From assembly GCA_964492185.1 (NCBI GenBank), contig CAZBJH010000003.1, positions 1-64,000 of the forward strand: DNA of 64,000 nt, in the 5' to 3' direction. Positions 47,765 to 56,600 of this stretch are shown here, in pieces. A model generated the notes under the pieces. That model saw only the letters and a program-made list of their open reading frames with translations. It was not told where the DNA came from and made no database searches. The position numbers and the translations under genes are program-made. The first letter of the stretch is position 1; the number at the start of each line of letters is the position of its first letter. This DNA comes from JAFGSZ01 sp964492185. GTDB lineage: Bacteria; Bacteroidota; Bacteroidia; Bacteroidales; UBA10428.

Positions 47765-48787
47765 TTAAAATAATAAATTGGAATTATACCCTTCTTTTCC
47801 AAGATGTTCGAATGCAAGATCTGTAGTTACCCTTCCTCTTTGCGTCCTTTTAATAAAACCCTCCTTAATCAAATATGGTTCATAAACCTCCTCGATCGTT
47901 CCGGCATCTTCACCTACAGCTGTTGCAATTGTACTTATACCAACCGGACCGCCCTTAAATTTATCTATTATTGTATTCAATATCTTATTATCCATTTCAT
48001 CAAGTCCTCGTTTATCGATCTGTAATGCATTCAAAGCAAAAAGTGAAATATCAATATCAATAAAACCCGAACCCTTAACCTGTGCGAAATCCCTCACTCT
48101 GCGCAGAAGTCCATTAGCAATCCTTGGCGTTCCTCTTGACCTCCTGGCTATTTCTTTTGCAGCTTTATCATCAATATCAATGTTAAGTATCCTTGCAGAC
48201 CTCTTTACAATTCCTTCCAATACATCATGATCATAATAATTAAGTTTTGAATTAATCCCGAATCTTGCACGCAGCGGCGAGGTAAGCAATCCCGATCGTG
48301 TTGTAGCCCCTATCAGCGTAAATTCATTCAGAGACAGTTGAATTGATCTTGCTCCAGGACCTTTATCAATAACAATATCAATCTTATAATCCTCCATTGC
48401 AGAATACAGGAATTCTTCAACTACAGAACTCAAACGATGTATTTCATCAATAAACAAAACATCATTATTTTCAAGGCTTGTCAAAACGCCGGCCAAATCA
48501 CCCGGTCTTTCAAGAACAGGTCCTGAACTCGATCTTATATTAGTATTAAGCTCCCTGGCAATTATATTTGCAAGCGTTGTCTTACCTAATCCCGGTGGTC
48601 CTGACAACAATACATGATCCAACGCTTCATTCCTTCCTTTCGCCGCTTCAACAAATACTTTCAAATTTTCAATTACACTTTTCTGACCATCGAACTCATC
48701 AAATAATTTTGGCCTCAAAGTAATATCAATATCAGTATCTTCTTCCCTTCTAAATCTGTTCTCTATTCTCTCTTCATTATTATCCAT
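47765..48787 (-). CDS. ruvB: Holliday junction branch-migration ATPase RuvB
   Basis: The 340 residues are the standard length. AAA+ module: [12 protein letters not shown] start, Walker [13 protein letters not shown], Walker [10 protein letters not shown], sensor 1 region [12 protein letters not shown], arginine finger PLRARFGI, sensor 2 in [22 protein letters not shown]-terminal winged helix ([20 protein letters not shown] to [14 protein letters not shown]) is also present. All motifs are intact. ruvA is not adjacent. A partial dispersed repeat lies just upstream (48822-48890). Confidence 0.97.
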   Translation of the reverse strand: MDNNEERIENRFRREEDTDIDITLRPKLFDEFDGQKSVIENLKVFVEAAKGRNEALDHVLLSGPPGLGKTTLANIIARELNTNIRSSSGPVLERPGDLAGVLTSLENNDVLFIDEIHRLSSVVEEFLYSAMEDYKIDIVIDKGPGARSIQLSLNEFTLIGATTRSGLLTSPLRARFGINSKLNYYDHDVLEGIVKRSARILNIDIDDKAAKEIARRSRGTPRIANGLLRRVRDFAQVKGSGFIDIDISLFALNALQIDKRGLDEMDNKILNTIIDKFKGGPVGISTIATAVGEDAGTIEEVYEPYLIKEGFIKRTQRGRVTTDLAFEHLGKEGYNSNLLF

Positions 48788-48821
48788 ATTATTGTATTAA
48801 TGTCTTCTGCATACATTATTT

Positions 48822-48890
48822 ATGTGTTTGTTCATAAAATCCCATTTGCCGCGTTACGCTTGTCCTAAAATTGATCACTTAGTAAATCTC
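48822..48890. repeat. left-half copy of the 172-bp element
   Basis: ATTTGCCGCGTTACGCTTGT and the neighbouring end block match 19078-19140 and the complement of 57971-58042. The right half is absent. Confidence 0.75.
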
Positions 48891-48939
48891 CATTTTCATC
48901 AGGTCTGTAATTTGTGGCTACCGCATCTCCTTTTAATTA

Positions 48940-50520
48940 TTAATCCTTGTTAACAATGGATACATCCTTATTCTCATTTAAATCAACCTTTATTCCGTTT
49001 ATCCTGTACTCCTTATCATCCTTATAGCTTATTGTAACGATCAGGTTACCCTCCCTGTCATATTTTTTCCAGTGCTTCTCCTTATTTCCTGCTATATAAT
49101 ATCTTTCTTCCTTCAGTATACCGTTATCATAATAATACCGGTGTTTACCATCCGCGTTTCCCTGAATATACGAACCTTCAAATTTCAATGTTCCGTCATC
49201 ATACAATTGTATCCATTTACCGTCTTTTAGTCCTGTAACATAACTTCCCTTTTCCTCATAATCATTAATTCTGTATATCCATTCCCCTTCTTTTTCCCCG
49301 TCAAAGTATTCTCCTTCAGTAATAATACAACCATCGGTATTATATTCAGTAAACAAACCTTCCTCACGACCGTTATAAAAATTTTCTTCTCTCGCAACCG
49401 TACCATCAGAGTAGTACCAAGTCCATTTTCCATTATACTTACCATCTTTAAATTCTCCGGTTTGTTCTACCTGTCCGTTCTCAAAATAAAATTTCCATTT
49501 TCCTTCTCTTTTGTTGTTTTTATATTTTCCTTCAGCTTTTATATTCCCGCTTAAATAAAAATCTTTCCATTCCCCTTCCCTTGAACCTTCTTTTGTAATT
49601 ATTCCTCTTGATAATAATACCCCGTTATTACTAAATATCATTGAATTTTTAACTTCACCGTCGCTATTGTATTCCCTGTGAATACCGACTTTATTATTAC
49701 CATTCCTGAAGCTTCCGCTGTATATTACATTCCCTTTTTCATCATATTCATTAATTATCTCAACATGCTCTTCTTCAATGTTTTCCTCTTCAATCAATTT
49801 TCCTTCCTGATAACGTAAACTTACAATTAACTGACCACTCTTATCAAATTCTTTATAATACCCGTTCAATAATCCGTCAATATATGGTTTCTCATTTTTC
49901 ACCCTGCCATTACTGTAAAATTCTTTCCACACCCCGTGTTTTTCTCCTTTTTCATTATATCTGTTTATCTTTTCTCTTTCTACAAGCACACCTTTCCTAT
50001 ATTGTTTCTTTGTTATTATCCTCCCGTCTTTATCATATTCTATTGACTCACCATTCTTTTTATTATTACTGTACTCAATGATTTCTTTAAGCTTTCCGTT
50101 TTCATAATAATAATAAGATAATCCTTCAAGCTTATCATTAACATACAATTCTTTTGCTTCTATTCCTGCAATTTTCCCGGTTCTTTCTTTTCCAGGATAA
50201 TATGAATATATAAAACCATTCTTTTTACCCAAAACAAAATTTATCTTCTTTGTAGTGTCTCCCAAATTATCATAGAATATCCATTCACCATCAAGCAAAA
50301 AATTTTTTCTGTTACCCTCACTTTTCAATACACCAGTATTATAATATGTCTTCCAGTAACCATCAGGCTTTCCGTTTTTCATTATACCTTCACTTGAAAT
50401 TTTTCCGTTCGAATAATGAAAAGTCACGTACCCGTTCCTTTCAACTTCTTCATTATTCACCTGGCAAAACAAAACCCCGGTTAATAAGCTGAAAACCGTT
50501 ATCATAAATATTCTATACAT
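48940..50520 (-). CDS. exported YwqK/MORN-type repeat protein
   Basis: 526 residues. A signal peptide (MYRIFMITVFSLLTGVLF) is followed by about 20 consecutive repeats of roughly 22 residues with the pattern G-x-W-x-x-Y-x-x-G-x-(6)-G-x-(6)-G. Examples are GEWKDFYLSGNIKAEGKYKN and GKWKFYFENGQVEQTGEFKD. These are the beta-hairpin units annotated as MORN-like or YwqK antitoxin-like. There is no catalytic domain and no recognisable toxin gene nearby, so an antitoxin role is not supported here. Probable export and the repeat scaffold suggest binding or structural work at the cell envelope. It ends before nadA's downstream repeat and appears monocistronic. Confidence 0.8.
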   Translation of the reverse strand: MYRIFMITVFSLLTGVLFCQVNNEEVERNGYVTFHYSNGKISSEGIMKNGKPDGYWKTYYNTGVLKSEGNRKNFLLDGEWIFYDNLGDTTKKINFVLGKKNGFIYSYYPGKERTGKIAGIEAKELYVNDKLEGLSYYYYENGKLKEIIEYSNNKKNGESIEYDKDGRIITKKQYRKGVLVEREKINRYNEKGEKHGVWKEFYSNGRVKNEKPYIDGLLNGYYKEFDKSGQLIVSLRYQEGKLIEEENIEEEHVEIINEYDEKGNVIYSGSFRNGNNKVGIHREYNSDGEVKNSMIFSNNGVLLSRGIITKEGSREGEWKDFYLSGNIKAEGKYKNNKREGKWKFYFENGQVEQTGEFKDGKYNGKWTWYYSDGTVAREENFYNGREEGLFTEYNTDGCIITEGEYFDGEKEGEWIYRINDYEEKGSYVTGLKDGKWIQLYDDGTLKFEGSYIQGNADGKHRYYYDNGILKEERYYIAGNKEKHWKKYDREGNLIVTISYKDDKEYRINGIKVDLNENKDVSIVNKD

Positions 50521-50579
50521 ATTTTACTTATTACACAAATATATACAATTCTGTCCGTACACACTTTACCACATATTAT

Positions 50580-50708
50580 TTAGTGTTTATTCATAATGTT
50601 CGGAATCAAAGCGCGTAAACATTTTAAATCGCAGAATACTAAAGTATTTGAAGATTTAAAATTTGAACAGCAACGCAGATATCGGACATTATGGACTGAT
50701 ACCAGTTA
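50580..50708. repeat. 126-bp-type foldback element, single copy
   Basis: TTAGTGTTTATTCATAATGT at the left end and GATATCGGACATTATGGACT at the right end are related inverted repeats. The interior has ATTTTAAA..TTTAAAAT as in 35295-35420. It lies between nadA and the repeat-protein gene, 8 bases past the nadA stop. Confidence 0.8.
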
Positions 50709-50716
50709 AAATGTTA

Positions 50717-51724
50717 TCACGCCTTAACCATATCTGATATCTCTAGCATTCTTTTTATAGGCTTCTCAGCTTTTATCCTTAATTCTTCTTTCAGAATGAT
50801 TTCCGGATGTTCATATTTTAAACATGTATATATCTTTTTAATATTGTTTAATTTCATAAAATTACAGTCATTACACCCACAGCTAGAATCTAAAGGCGGT
50901 GCCGGAATAAATAATTTACCAGGATTATTTTTTATCATTTGATTTATAATACCTGATTCTGTAGCCACGATATATTTTTTTCCTTTATCATTTTTTGTAT
51001 AATTCAATAACGAAGATGTTGAACCGATATGATCCGCTATGATCAAAACAGGCTTTTTACATTCAGGATGCGCGATAATTTTTGCATCCGGATGCTCTTT
51101 TTTTAACTCAATAATTTTTTCTACAGAAAATTCTTCATGTACATGACATGCACCGTCCCATATAATCATATTTCTTCCTGAAACACTCTGAATATAATTG
51201 CCAAGATTCCTGTCCGGCGCAAATATTATATTTTCATTTTCCGGCAGGCTTTCAATTATCTGAATAGCATTGGAAGAGGTACAAACTATATCTGTAAGTG
51301 CTTTTATATCAGCTGTAGTATTTACATAACTTATTACTGTATGATTCGGATATTTTTCAACAAATTTTTTAAATTTCTCCGCTGGACATGAATCAGCCAA
51401 AGAACAACCCGCATTCATATCAGGTATGAGGACCTTTTTTCGCGGAGACAGTATTTTGGCTGTTTCCGCCATAAAATGAACACCGGCAAAAACTATCATA
51501 TCTGCATCAGTACATGCTGCCTGTCTGGATAAAGCCAAACTGTCACCTACAAAATCTGCTATATCCTGAATTTCTCCTTCCTGGTAAAAATGCGCCAAAA
51601 TAATTGCATTCTTTTCTTTTCTCAATTCATTTATCTCCTTAATTATATCTGTATTTTTATCAATATTAATGTTAAGATATCCGAATTTCAATAAATCAGC
51701 TTTATCAACAATTTCTTTCTCCAT
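50717..51724 (-). CDS. nadA: quinolinate synthase NadA
   Basis: Makes quinolinate from iminoaspartate and dihydroxyacetone phosphate for NAD synthesis, using a [4Fe-4S] cluster. 335 residues. Three-fold pseudo-repeat architecture with AHFYQEGEIQDIADFVGDSL, NAGCSLADSCPAE, VCTSSNA and SSCGCNDCNFMKLN. The expected cluster cysteines are within these blocks, and the HPECKKPVL loop supplies another conserved Cys. nadB and nadC are not adjacent. It is divergent from rpiB across a 543-base gap. Confidence 0.95.
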   Translation of the reverse strand: MEKEIVDKADLLKFGYLNINIDKNTDIIKEINELRKEKNAIILAHFYQEGEIQDIADFVGDSLALSRQAACTDADMIVFAGVHFMAETAKILSPRKKVLIPDMNAGCSLADSCPAEKFKKFVEKYPNHTVISYVNTTADIKALTDIVCTSSNAIQIIESLPENENIIFAPDRNLGNYIQSVSGRNMIIWDGACHVHEEFSVEKIIELKKEHPDAKIIAHPECKKPVLIIADHIGSTSSLLNYTKNDKGKKYIVATESGIINQMIKNNPGKLFIPAPPLDSSCGCNDCNFMKLNNIKKIYTCLKYEHPEIILKEELRIKAEKPIKRMLEISDMVKA

Positions 51725-52090
51725 AATAATATTTAATGATTTTTATAAAACTAATATATGATATTATTGTCCTGTTAATACTGTTAATACTTTTGCAGAA
51801 TAAAAATTGATATTCCCGTTATTAAGAAAAAATCACCAGCTTATGAACATGAAGTATGAAATTTTTCATATTGAATACCATTTATATATAAACAAAATTA
51901 ACATATTGTTAATTGCCTTCAGTGTGAAAAACAAAAACAATTTTTTAGGGTGTATTTGTGTGAATAAACTGTTTAATAATAAACATTACAGATTAAAAAA
52001 TTTTTTTCATTTATAAAAAAATTTTTATAAGCAGGGGCTTTTATAAAAAGTCAAGAGTTTTATATAAAAAAGTTTTGCATATCAATTAAC
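51725..52090. other. gene-free AT-rich stretch in the nadA-rpiB gap
   Basis: Very AT-rich with several A/T runs and a repeated TTTATAAAAA-type motif near 52010-52070. Short open frames here have no plausible composition. No riboswitch fold was recognised. Confidence 0.4.
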
Positions 52091-52121
52091 AACAAATCAA
52101 CATTGCAAATGTTGATTTGTT
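52091..52121. terminator. perfect 14-bp stem hairpin, 3-base loop
   Basis: AACAAATCAACATT (52091-52104) is perfectly complementary to AATGTTGATTTGTT (52108-52121) around GCA. Neither strand has a strong T run directly after it, and no annotated gene reads into it. It could be a terminator of an unannotated transcript or a protein-binding palindrome. Confidence 0.5.
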
Positions 52122-52138
52122 AAATATACATGAATTGG

Positions 52139-52232
52139 ATTTTGTCAATAAACTCTTAGTCCGGTGAAGCCGGTAATGCAAGTTATAAGCCGCGTAAAGA
52201 AATGCCGTCAATAAAATTTATTTATATTTGCA
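52139..52232. repeat. degenerate dispersed repeat upstream of rpiB
   Basis: ATTTTGTCAATAAACTCTTA is the joint sequence of the 35 kb array (35572-35591). It is followed by CCGGTGAAGCCGG, a short hairpin not seen in the other copies. Confidence 0.5.
52223..52230 (+). promoter_or_regulatory. putative -7 box for rpiB
   Basis: TATATTTG, a full TAnnTTTG match, 37 bases before the ATG at 52268. It falls at the edge of a dispersed repeat, which may supply the promoter. Confidence 0.45.
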
Positions 52233-52267
52233 GCTGGTTGAAATATTTTTCTAAAAAATAACATATT

Positions 52268-52699
52268 ATGCGTATAGCAATAGCAAGTGATCATGCAGGA
52301 TATAATTTAAAACAGAAATTGATACGTCATTTGAAAGAAAAGCATCTGGAAATAAAAGATTTCGGTTCATTTTCAGAAGATGCAGTTGATTATCCCGAGT
52401 ATGCCCACCCTTTGGCAGAAGCCATTGCAAATGGCGAATATGAAATGGGTATCTCTCTTTGCGGGAGCGGAAACGGTATTAGCATGACGGCTAATAAACA
52501 CCCTGAAATAAGATCAGCTATTTGCTGGGAAATTGAAATTGCCGAGCTGGCAAGAGGGCATAATGATGCAAATATTTGTGCTTTGCCCGCGCGTTTTCTT
52601 AGTGATGAGCTTGCTTTTAAAATCGTTGACAAATTTCTAAACACATCATTTGACGGTGGACGTCATCTTAAGCGGATTAACAAGATACCGATAAAATGA
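52268..52699 (+). CDS. rpiB: ribose-5-phosphate isomerase B
   Basis: Interconverts ribose-5-phosphate and ribulose-5-phosphate in the pentose phosphate pathway. The 143 residues match the RpiB/LacAB family. Visible are IASDHAGYNLKQKL (phosphate-binding Asp-His), FGSFSEDAVDYPEYA, active-site Cys65 in ISLCGSGNGISM, ANKHPEIRSAICW, and HNDANICALPARFLSDELA. All catalytic residues are present. The Rrf2 gene follows after 6 bases, suggesting an operon. Confidence 0.95.
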   Translation: MRIAIASDHAGYNLKQKLIRHLKEKHLEIKDFGSFSEDAVDYPEYAHPLAEAIANGEYEMGISLCGSGNGISMTANKHPEIRSAICWEIEIAELARGHNDANICALPARFLSDELAFKIVDKFLNTSFDGGRHLKRINKIPIK

Positions 52700-52705
52700 T
52701 GTTAA

Positions 52706-53140
52706 ATGCTTAGTAAAACCTGCAAATATGCTGTTCGTGCTGCAATATACCTTACGGTGAATTCAGGTGACAAGAAAAAAACCGGGATTAAAGTTATCGC
52801 GAAAGAACTGGATATTCCTTCTCCATTTCTCGGGAAGATCTTACAAACACTTGTAAAGTATAAAATATTATCTTCTGCAAAAGGCCCATACGGGGGGTTC
52901 GGACTGGCAAAAAATGCTGATGATATTACATTATATGATATTGTTGTAGCAATTGACGGCACTGATTTGTTTCGTCAGTGCCTGATATCAACACGAACAT
53001 GCTTTGAGAACAGAAAACAATGTGCTTTGCATTCACGATATAAAAAAATAAGTAGAGAGATCAGGCATTTATTTAAAAGCTATTCCTTACAGGATCTGGC
53101 AACAGAAATTAAGAATGATGAGAAAATGTTTTACTTATAG
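52706..53140 (+). CDS. Rrf2 family transcriptional regulator
   Basis: 144 residues. An N-terminal winged helix (LSKTCKYAVRAAIYLTVNSG, DIPSPFLGKILQTLVKYKIL, KGPYGGFGLAKN) is followed by a dimerisation helix. Three cysteines lie in FRQCLISTRTCFENRKQC, the region that in IscR/NsrR/RirA holds an Fe-S cluster, so iron-sulfur or redox sensing is plausible. The target is not identifiable; rpiB is immediately upstream. It overlaps the convergent VanZ gene end by 10 bases. Confidence 0.88.
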   Translation: MLSKTCKYAVRAAIYLTVNSGDKKKTGIKVIAKELDIPSPFLGKILQTLVKYKILSSAKGPYGGFGLAKNADDITLYDIVVAIDGTDLFRQCLISTRTCFENRKQCALHSRYKKISREIRHLFKSYSLQDLATEIKNDEKMFYL

Positions 53141-53502
53141 TGTAATAGTGAAATAATCATACCGAATAACATCCCTCCCGAATTGGCAAGTCCATCCGTG
53201 ATGCTTCCCTGTCTTCCGGATACAAAAAAAAGTTGCATTAATTCGGTAAAAATACTCATTATCACAACAATGAGTGCAATAGATAAAACAACAGGGAAGG
53301 AATATAATGACAGGTTCGTATGATGTGCGAGATCATAGATAATCATAGAAGTAAGAACCGCATACATTAAGAAATGGATTACCTTATCGGCATAATAGAA
53401 ACTGAGTAATTCTATCTTTATTTCCTGGTTTCCCGGCACAAGGCTGACAATAATTATAAAAACGGCAATACCGGCGGACTTCCAAAATTTTAAAATATAC
53501 AT
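53131..53502 (-). CDS. VanZ-like membrane protein
   Basis: 123 residues with about four hydrophobic helices. The VanZ-like core is seen as YADKVIHFLMYAVLTSMIIY (helix 2), with SIFTELMQLFFVSGRQGSIT before the last helix and the conserved polar DGLANSGGMLFGM pattern (typically D-x-x-x-N-x-x-G). Function of these small proteins is not established; the family is named after a teicoplanin-resistance protein, but resistance is not implied. The N terminus lies 189 bases from the divergent large fusion gene. Confidence 0.8.
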   Translation of the reverse strand: MYILKFWKSAGIAVFIIIVSLVPGNQEIKIELLSFYYADKVIHFLMYAVLTSMIIYDLAHHTNLSLYSFPVVLSIALIVVIMSIFTELMQLFFVSGRQGSITDGLANSGGMLFGMIISLLHYK

Positions 53503-53690
53503 TGATTTTTATTTTCAGGGTTTGTTTTATTGTTTATCACATAATTTTTTCTATTTGTCCGGGTGTATTTTCCTTTGATTTCAGGGTAAAAATAATCTAA
53601 AATGCCTGATCAGTATAAAATAGCTTCAATAATTGAACTGAAATCCTTAAATTACTTCTTTTTTGGCGTTAATATCAAATTTGTTTTTAT

Positions 53691-56600
53691 ATGCAAAACA
53701 GAATGTCAGTAAATGAGATGATGGGTATCTTGAGAAATGAAAAAGTGGACACTTGGTTTGATCTGGGTATCTACATTGACCGTTTCCGAGAAAACAACCC
53801 CATGCCGGTACTATCATTTTCAGGCACTGAAAAGGAATTTGAACATAATTTACAGCAGGGAGGCATTGCTTTTATTACATTTTCATATTCAATTGATGGA
53901 GTAACCATTGAGGTCGAGAAATATGCCAAGACATTTTATAGCCGTTTTAGGGGGATCACCATTCATTATGTTGCAGGCAAGATATATCCCGAATCACATA
54001 AATTGATAGATGATGAAACACGGACATATGAAATTCCCGAAATCGCGGGCTTTGATAATTGGCCTCTTTATAAAGAGTTTTTCTTTACAAGGCTCGAGAG
54101 AGGTAGCACACAATACAATGAATTGATAAGGAAATTCTGGGATGAAATTCTGTTGATCAGCGAAAAGCTGGGAAATTATGTTGAACAAAATAATATCAGG
54201 CTTTTATATGTGATCAATGCATTATCCAACCCGGGAAATGTATCTCTTGCTGTTGCATTGGTTTTTGTGTCGGAATTTTTAGGCATACCTGTCATTAACA
54301 ATAATCATGATTTTTATTGGGAAGGAGGGAACCGGAAAATCGATATTAAAGAAAAAGGATTAAAGCATGGCCCCAGGGATGTTTTCTTCACAAATGATCA
54401 TTTGGGAGAGGTGTTCTCAATTATTGAAGTTTTTTTTCCGTGGGAATCAAGAACCTGGATCAATGTGAACATTAATAAGGAACAATCTAAACATTTGATA
54501 AGTATCAATGGACATAACCCTGCCAATGTAACTGAAATCGGCACGAGTGTTGATACCAGCGAATATGTAAATATCAGTAAACGCGGGAAAATCAATGCTT
54601 TTTATCAGTTTGAAAAGATACTTGCCCGTTATCGGGAAACACTTGTAGGCTACTCGGTAAATGATGTATTACGAAATAACCTGGTAAACAAAGATAATCC
54701 CCGTCCGATTTTAACAGGTACTAAAACGAGGACGATAAAAAATTTTATGAATGAAAATATTATTTTTTTACAACCCACGCGCATTATTCAAAGAAAAAGG
54801 ATAGAACTTGGATTTAAGCTTATCAGGCGCATGTTCAAAAACAAGCATTTTATAAAAAGATTAAAAAGCACACCAAATCTCAAGCTTACACTTATTGTTA
54901 CAGGCCCTATAGCGCTTGGCCAGTTTGATTATTTTAAGAAATTGATCAAAAGGTTTTCTCAACTTCTTGATATTCTTGACGGGCAATTAAGGGACAGGGT
55001 ATACATGGCTTTTCTCTTCAGTGAGCTTGACAGGGAATCCTTTAAGGAAAGATTTAAAGATCCGGTAGGTATCCCGGAATTATATAATATCGCATCACTT
55101 GTATTATTGCCCAGCAAGACCGAGGGAAGGGGGCTTCCCATAATTGAAGCATCAGCATGCGGCACACCGATCTTCTGCCGCCGCTATTATCCTGAAAAGG
55201 TATATTCAGAGGTTATTGGTGAGCACTTGCCTGATGGTGACCGTTTAAAAGTAATTGAATTTGACGGTAAAAAAATCACATCAAAACATACCTCTGAGAT
55301 TATTGATCATGTTATGTTCCCTCACCGGTTCACTGATGAAATTATTCATAATAAATTGGCTGTTGAAAAACGGTTTAGTCTTGATACACTTCGAATATGC
55401 ATAGATGACATTTGTCACCGTATCTGGCTTCAGCTTCATAAGAATGACGGTATAATGAGAATAGTGAAGCAGGCGACAGATGAATACAGTGAAATGATAA
55501 GTTTTTCAAACAGTGATACAAGTGCCATTCTGAAAACAGGGAACCGGCAGTATCTGCCGGGATTCGGGAGACTGGCATTTATGACTAATCTGAAATCACT
55601 GATCGATCCGAGTGCTTTCAGGATGGAAGAGCAAATGATGAAGGGATTTATTTTCCATTTTGCACTGCAACTGGTAAAAGACAATGATTTTTTTGCAAAA
55701 AAATCATACAAGGATATCAACAGGTTTTTTAATGCAGTACATTCAATATTTCATTATAAAAAGGGAGAGGTCAAAATACGCCATGATCATTCCTTTGCTT
55801 ACAGGCACAGAAATAATAACTTTTATCCTTATCAGGAATTTACCCTGCAGGAACTGACCGGACTGGTAAATTTGTTGTTTTATAAAATTCTGGAACCGGA
55901 TGTCATTCATACGATAGATGAGATATCGCATTTTTTCACCGATTGGAACCTTGCGCTTGCACAGCTTACTTCAAGTGCATTGTTAGCTATTGATGACAGA
56001 AAAGAGTTAATTACAAAAATGCAGGCAAATATCCCCATTGGGGTTTTTCCCGGTGATTACTCTAAATATGTACTCGAGTTTTTTGCACTTCAGGCGGTAA
56101 GGTCAAGATTAAACTTAAAGATAGAGACAGAGCTGACAAATGAAATTTTAAAAAGATCTGATCATAGTCCCGCTCCGGTATATGTTTTTGCACCAAACAG
56201 GGCAATAGGAAAATGGCCGGATAAGAAAAGTATTATTGATTATATATTAAATGGAAATGAAAAGGAGTTGAGATTGTTATATAACAATGGTATTTTAAAA
56301 GTGGTTGAATCCAACCAACTTTGTGTCGGATTGCATTTCCCGCAAATGGGAGAGGAGGCTCTCAGGGCATTGGCGGATATTCATAAGCATAATGGATTTA
56401 TTATTTCCAACAGGGATTTCGCGGGTGACATGTCTGACATAGCCGATATTGATCGTTTTCATATCGGTAAAGCCACACATCCCATGACAGCTGCTATGCT
56501 TGGCATTCCCGGGGACAGTGGGTATATTCAATATGTTCCTGCAGGTATTCGGCCAACAATAGCTTATCCCGTGCCGGTGCAGAGAGCTAATGATTTTAGT

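Noticed and set aside
51807..52016. Plus-strand open frame of 69 codons in the nadA-rpiB gap
   Set aside because: Composition is simply that of AT-rich DNA (Asn/Lys/Ile/Phe runs), with no recognisable pattern or start context.
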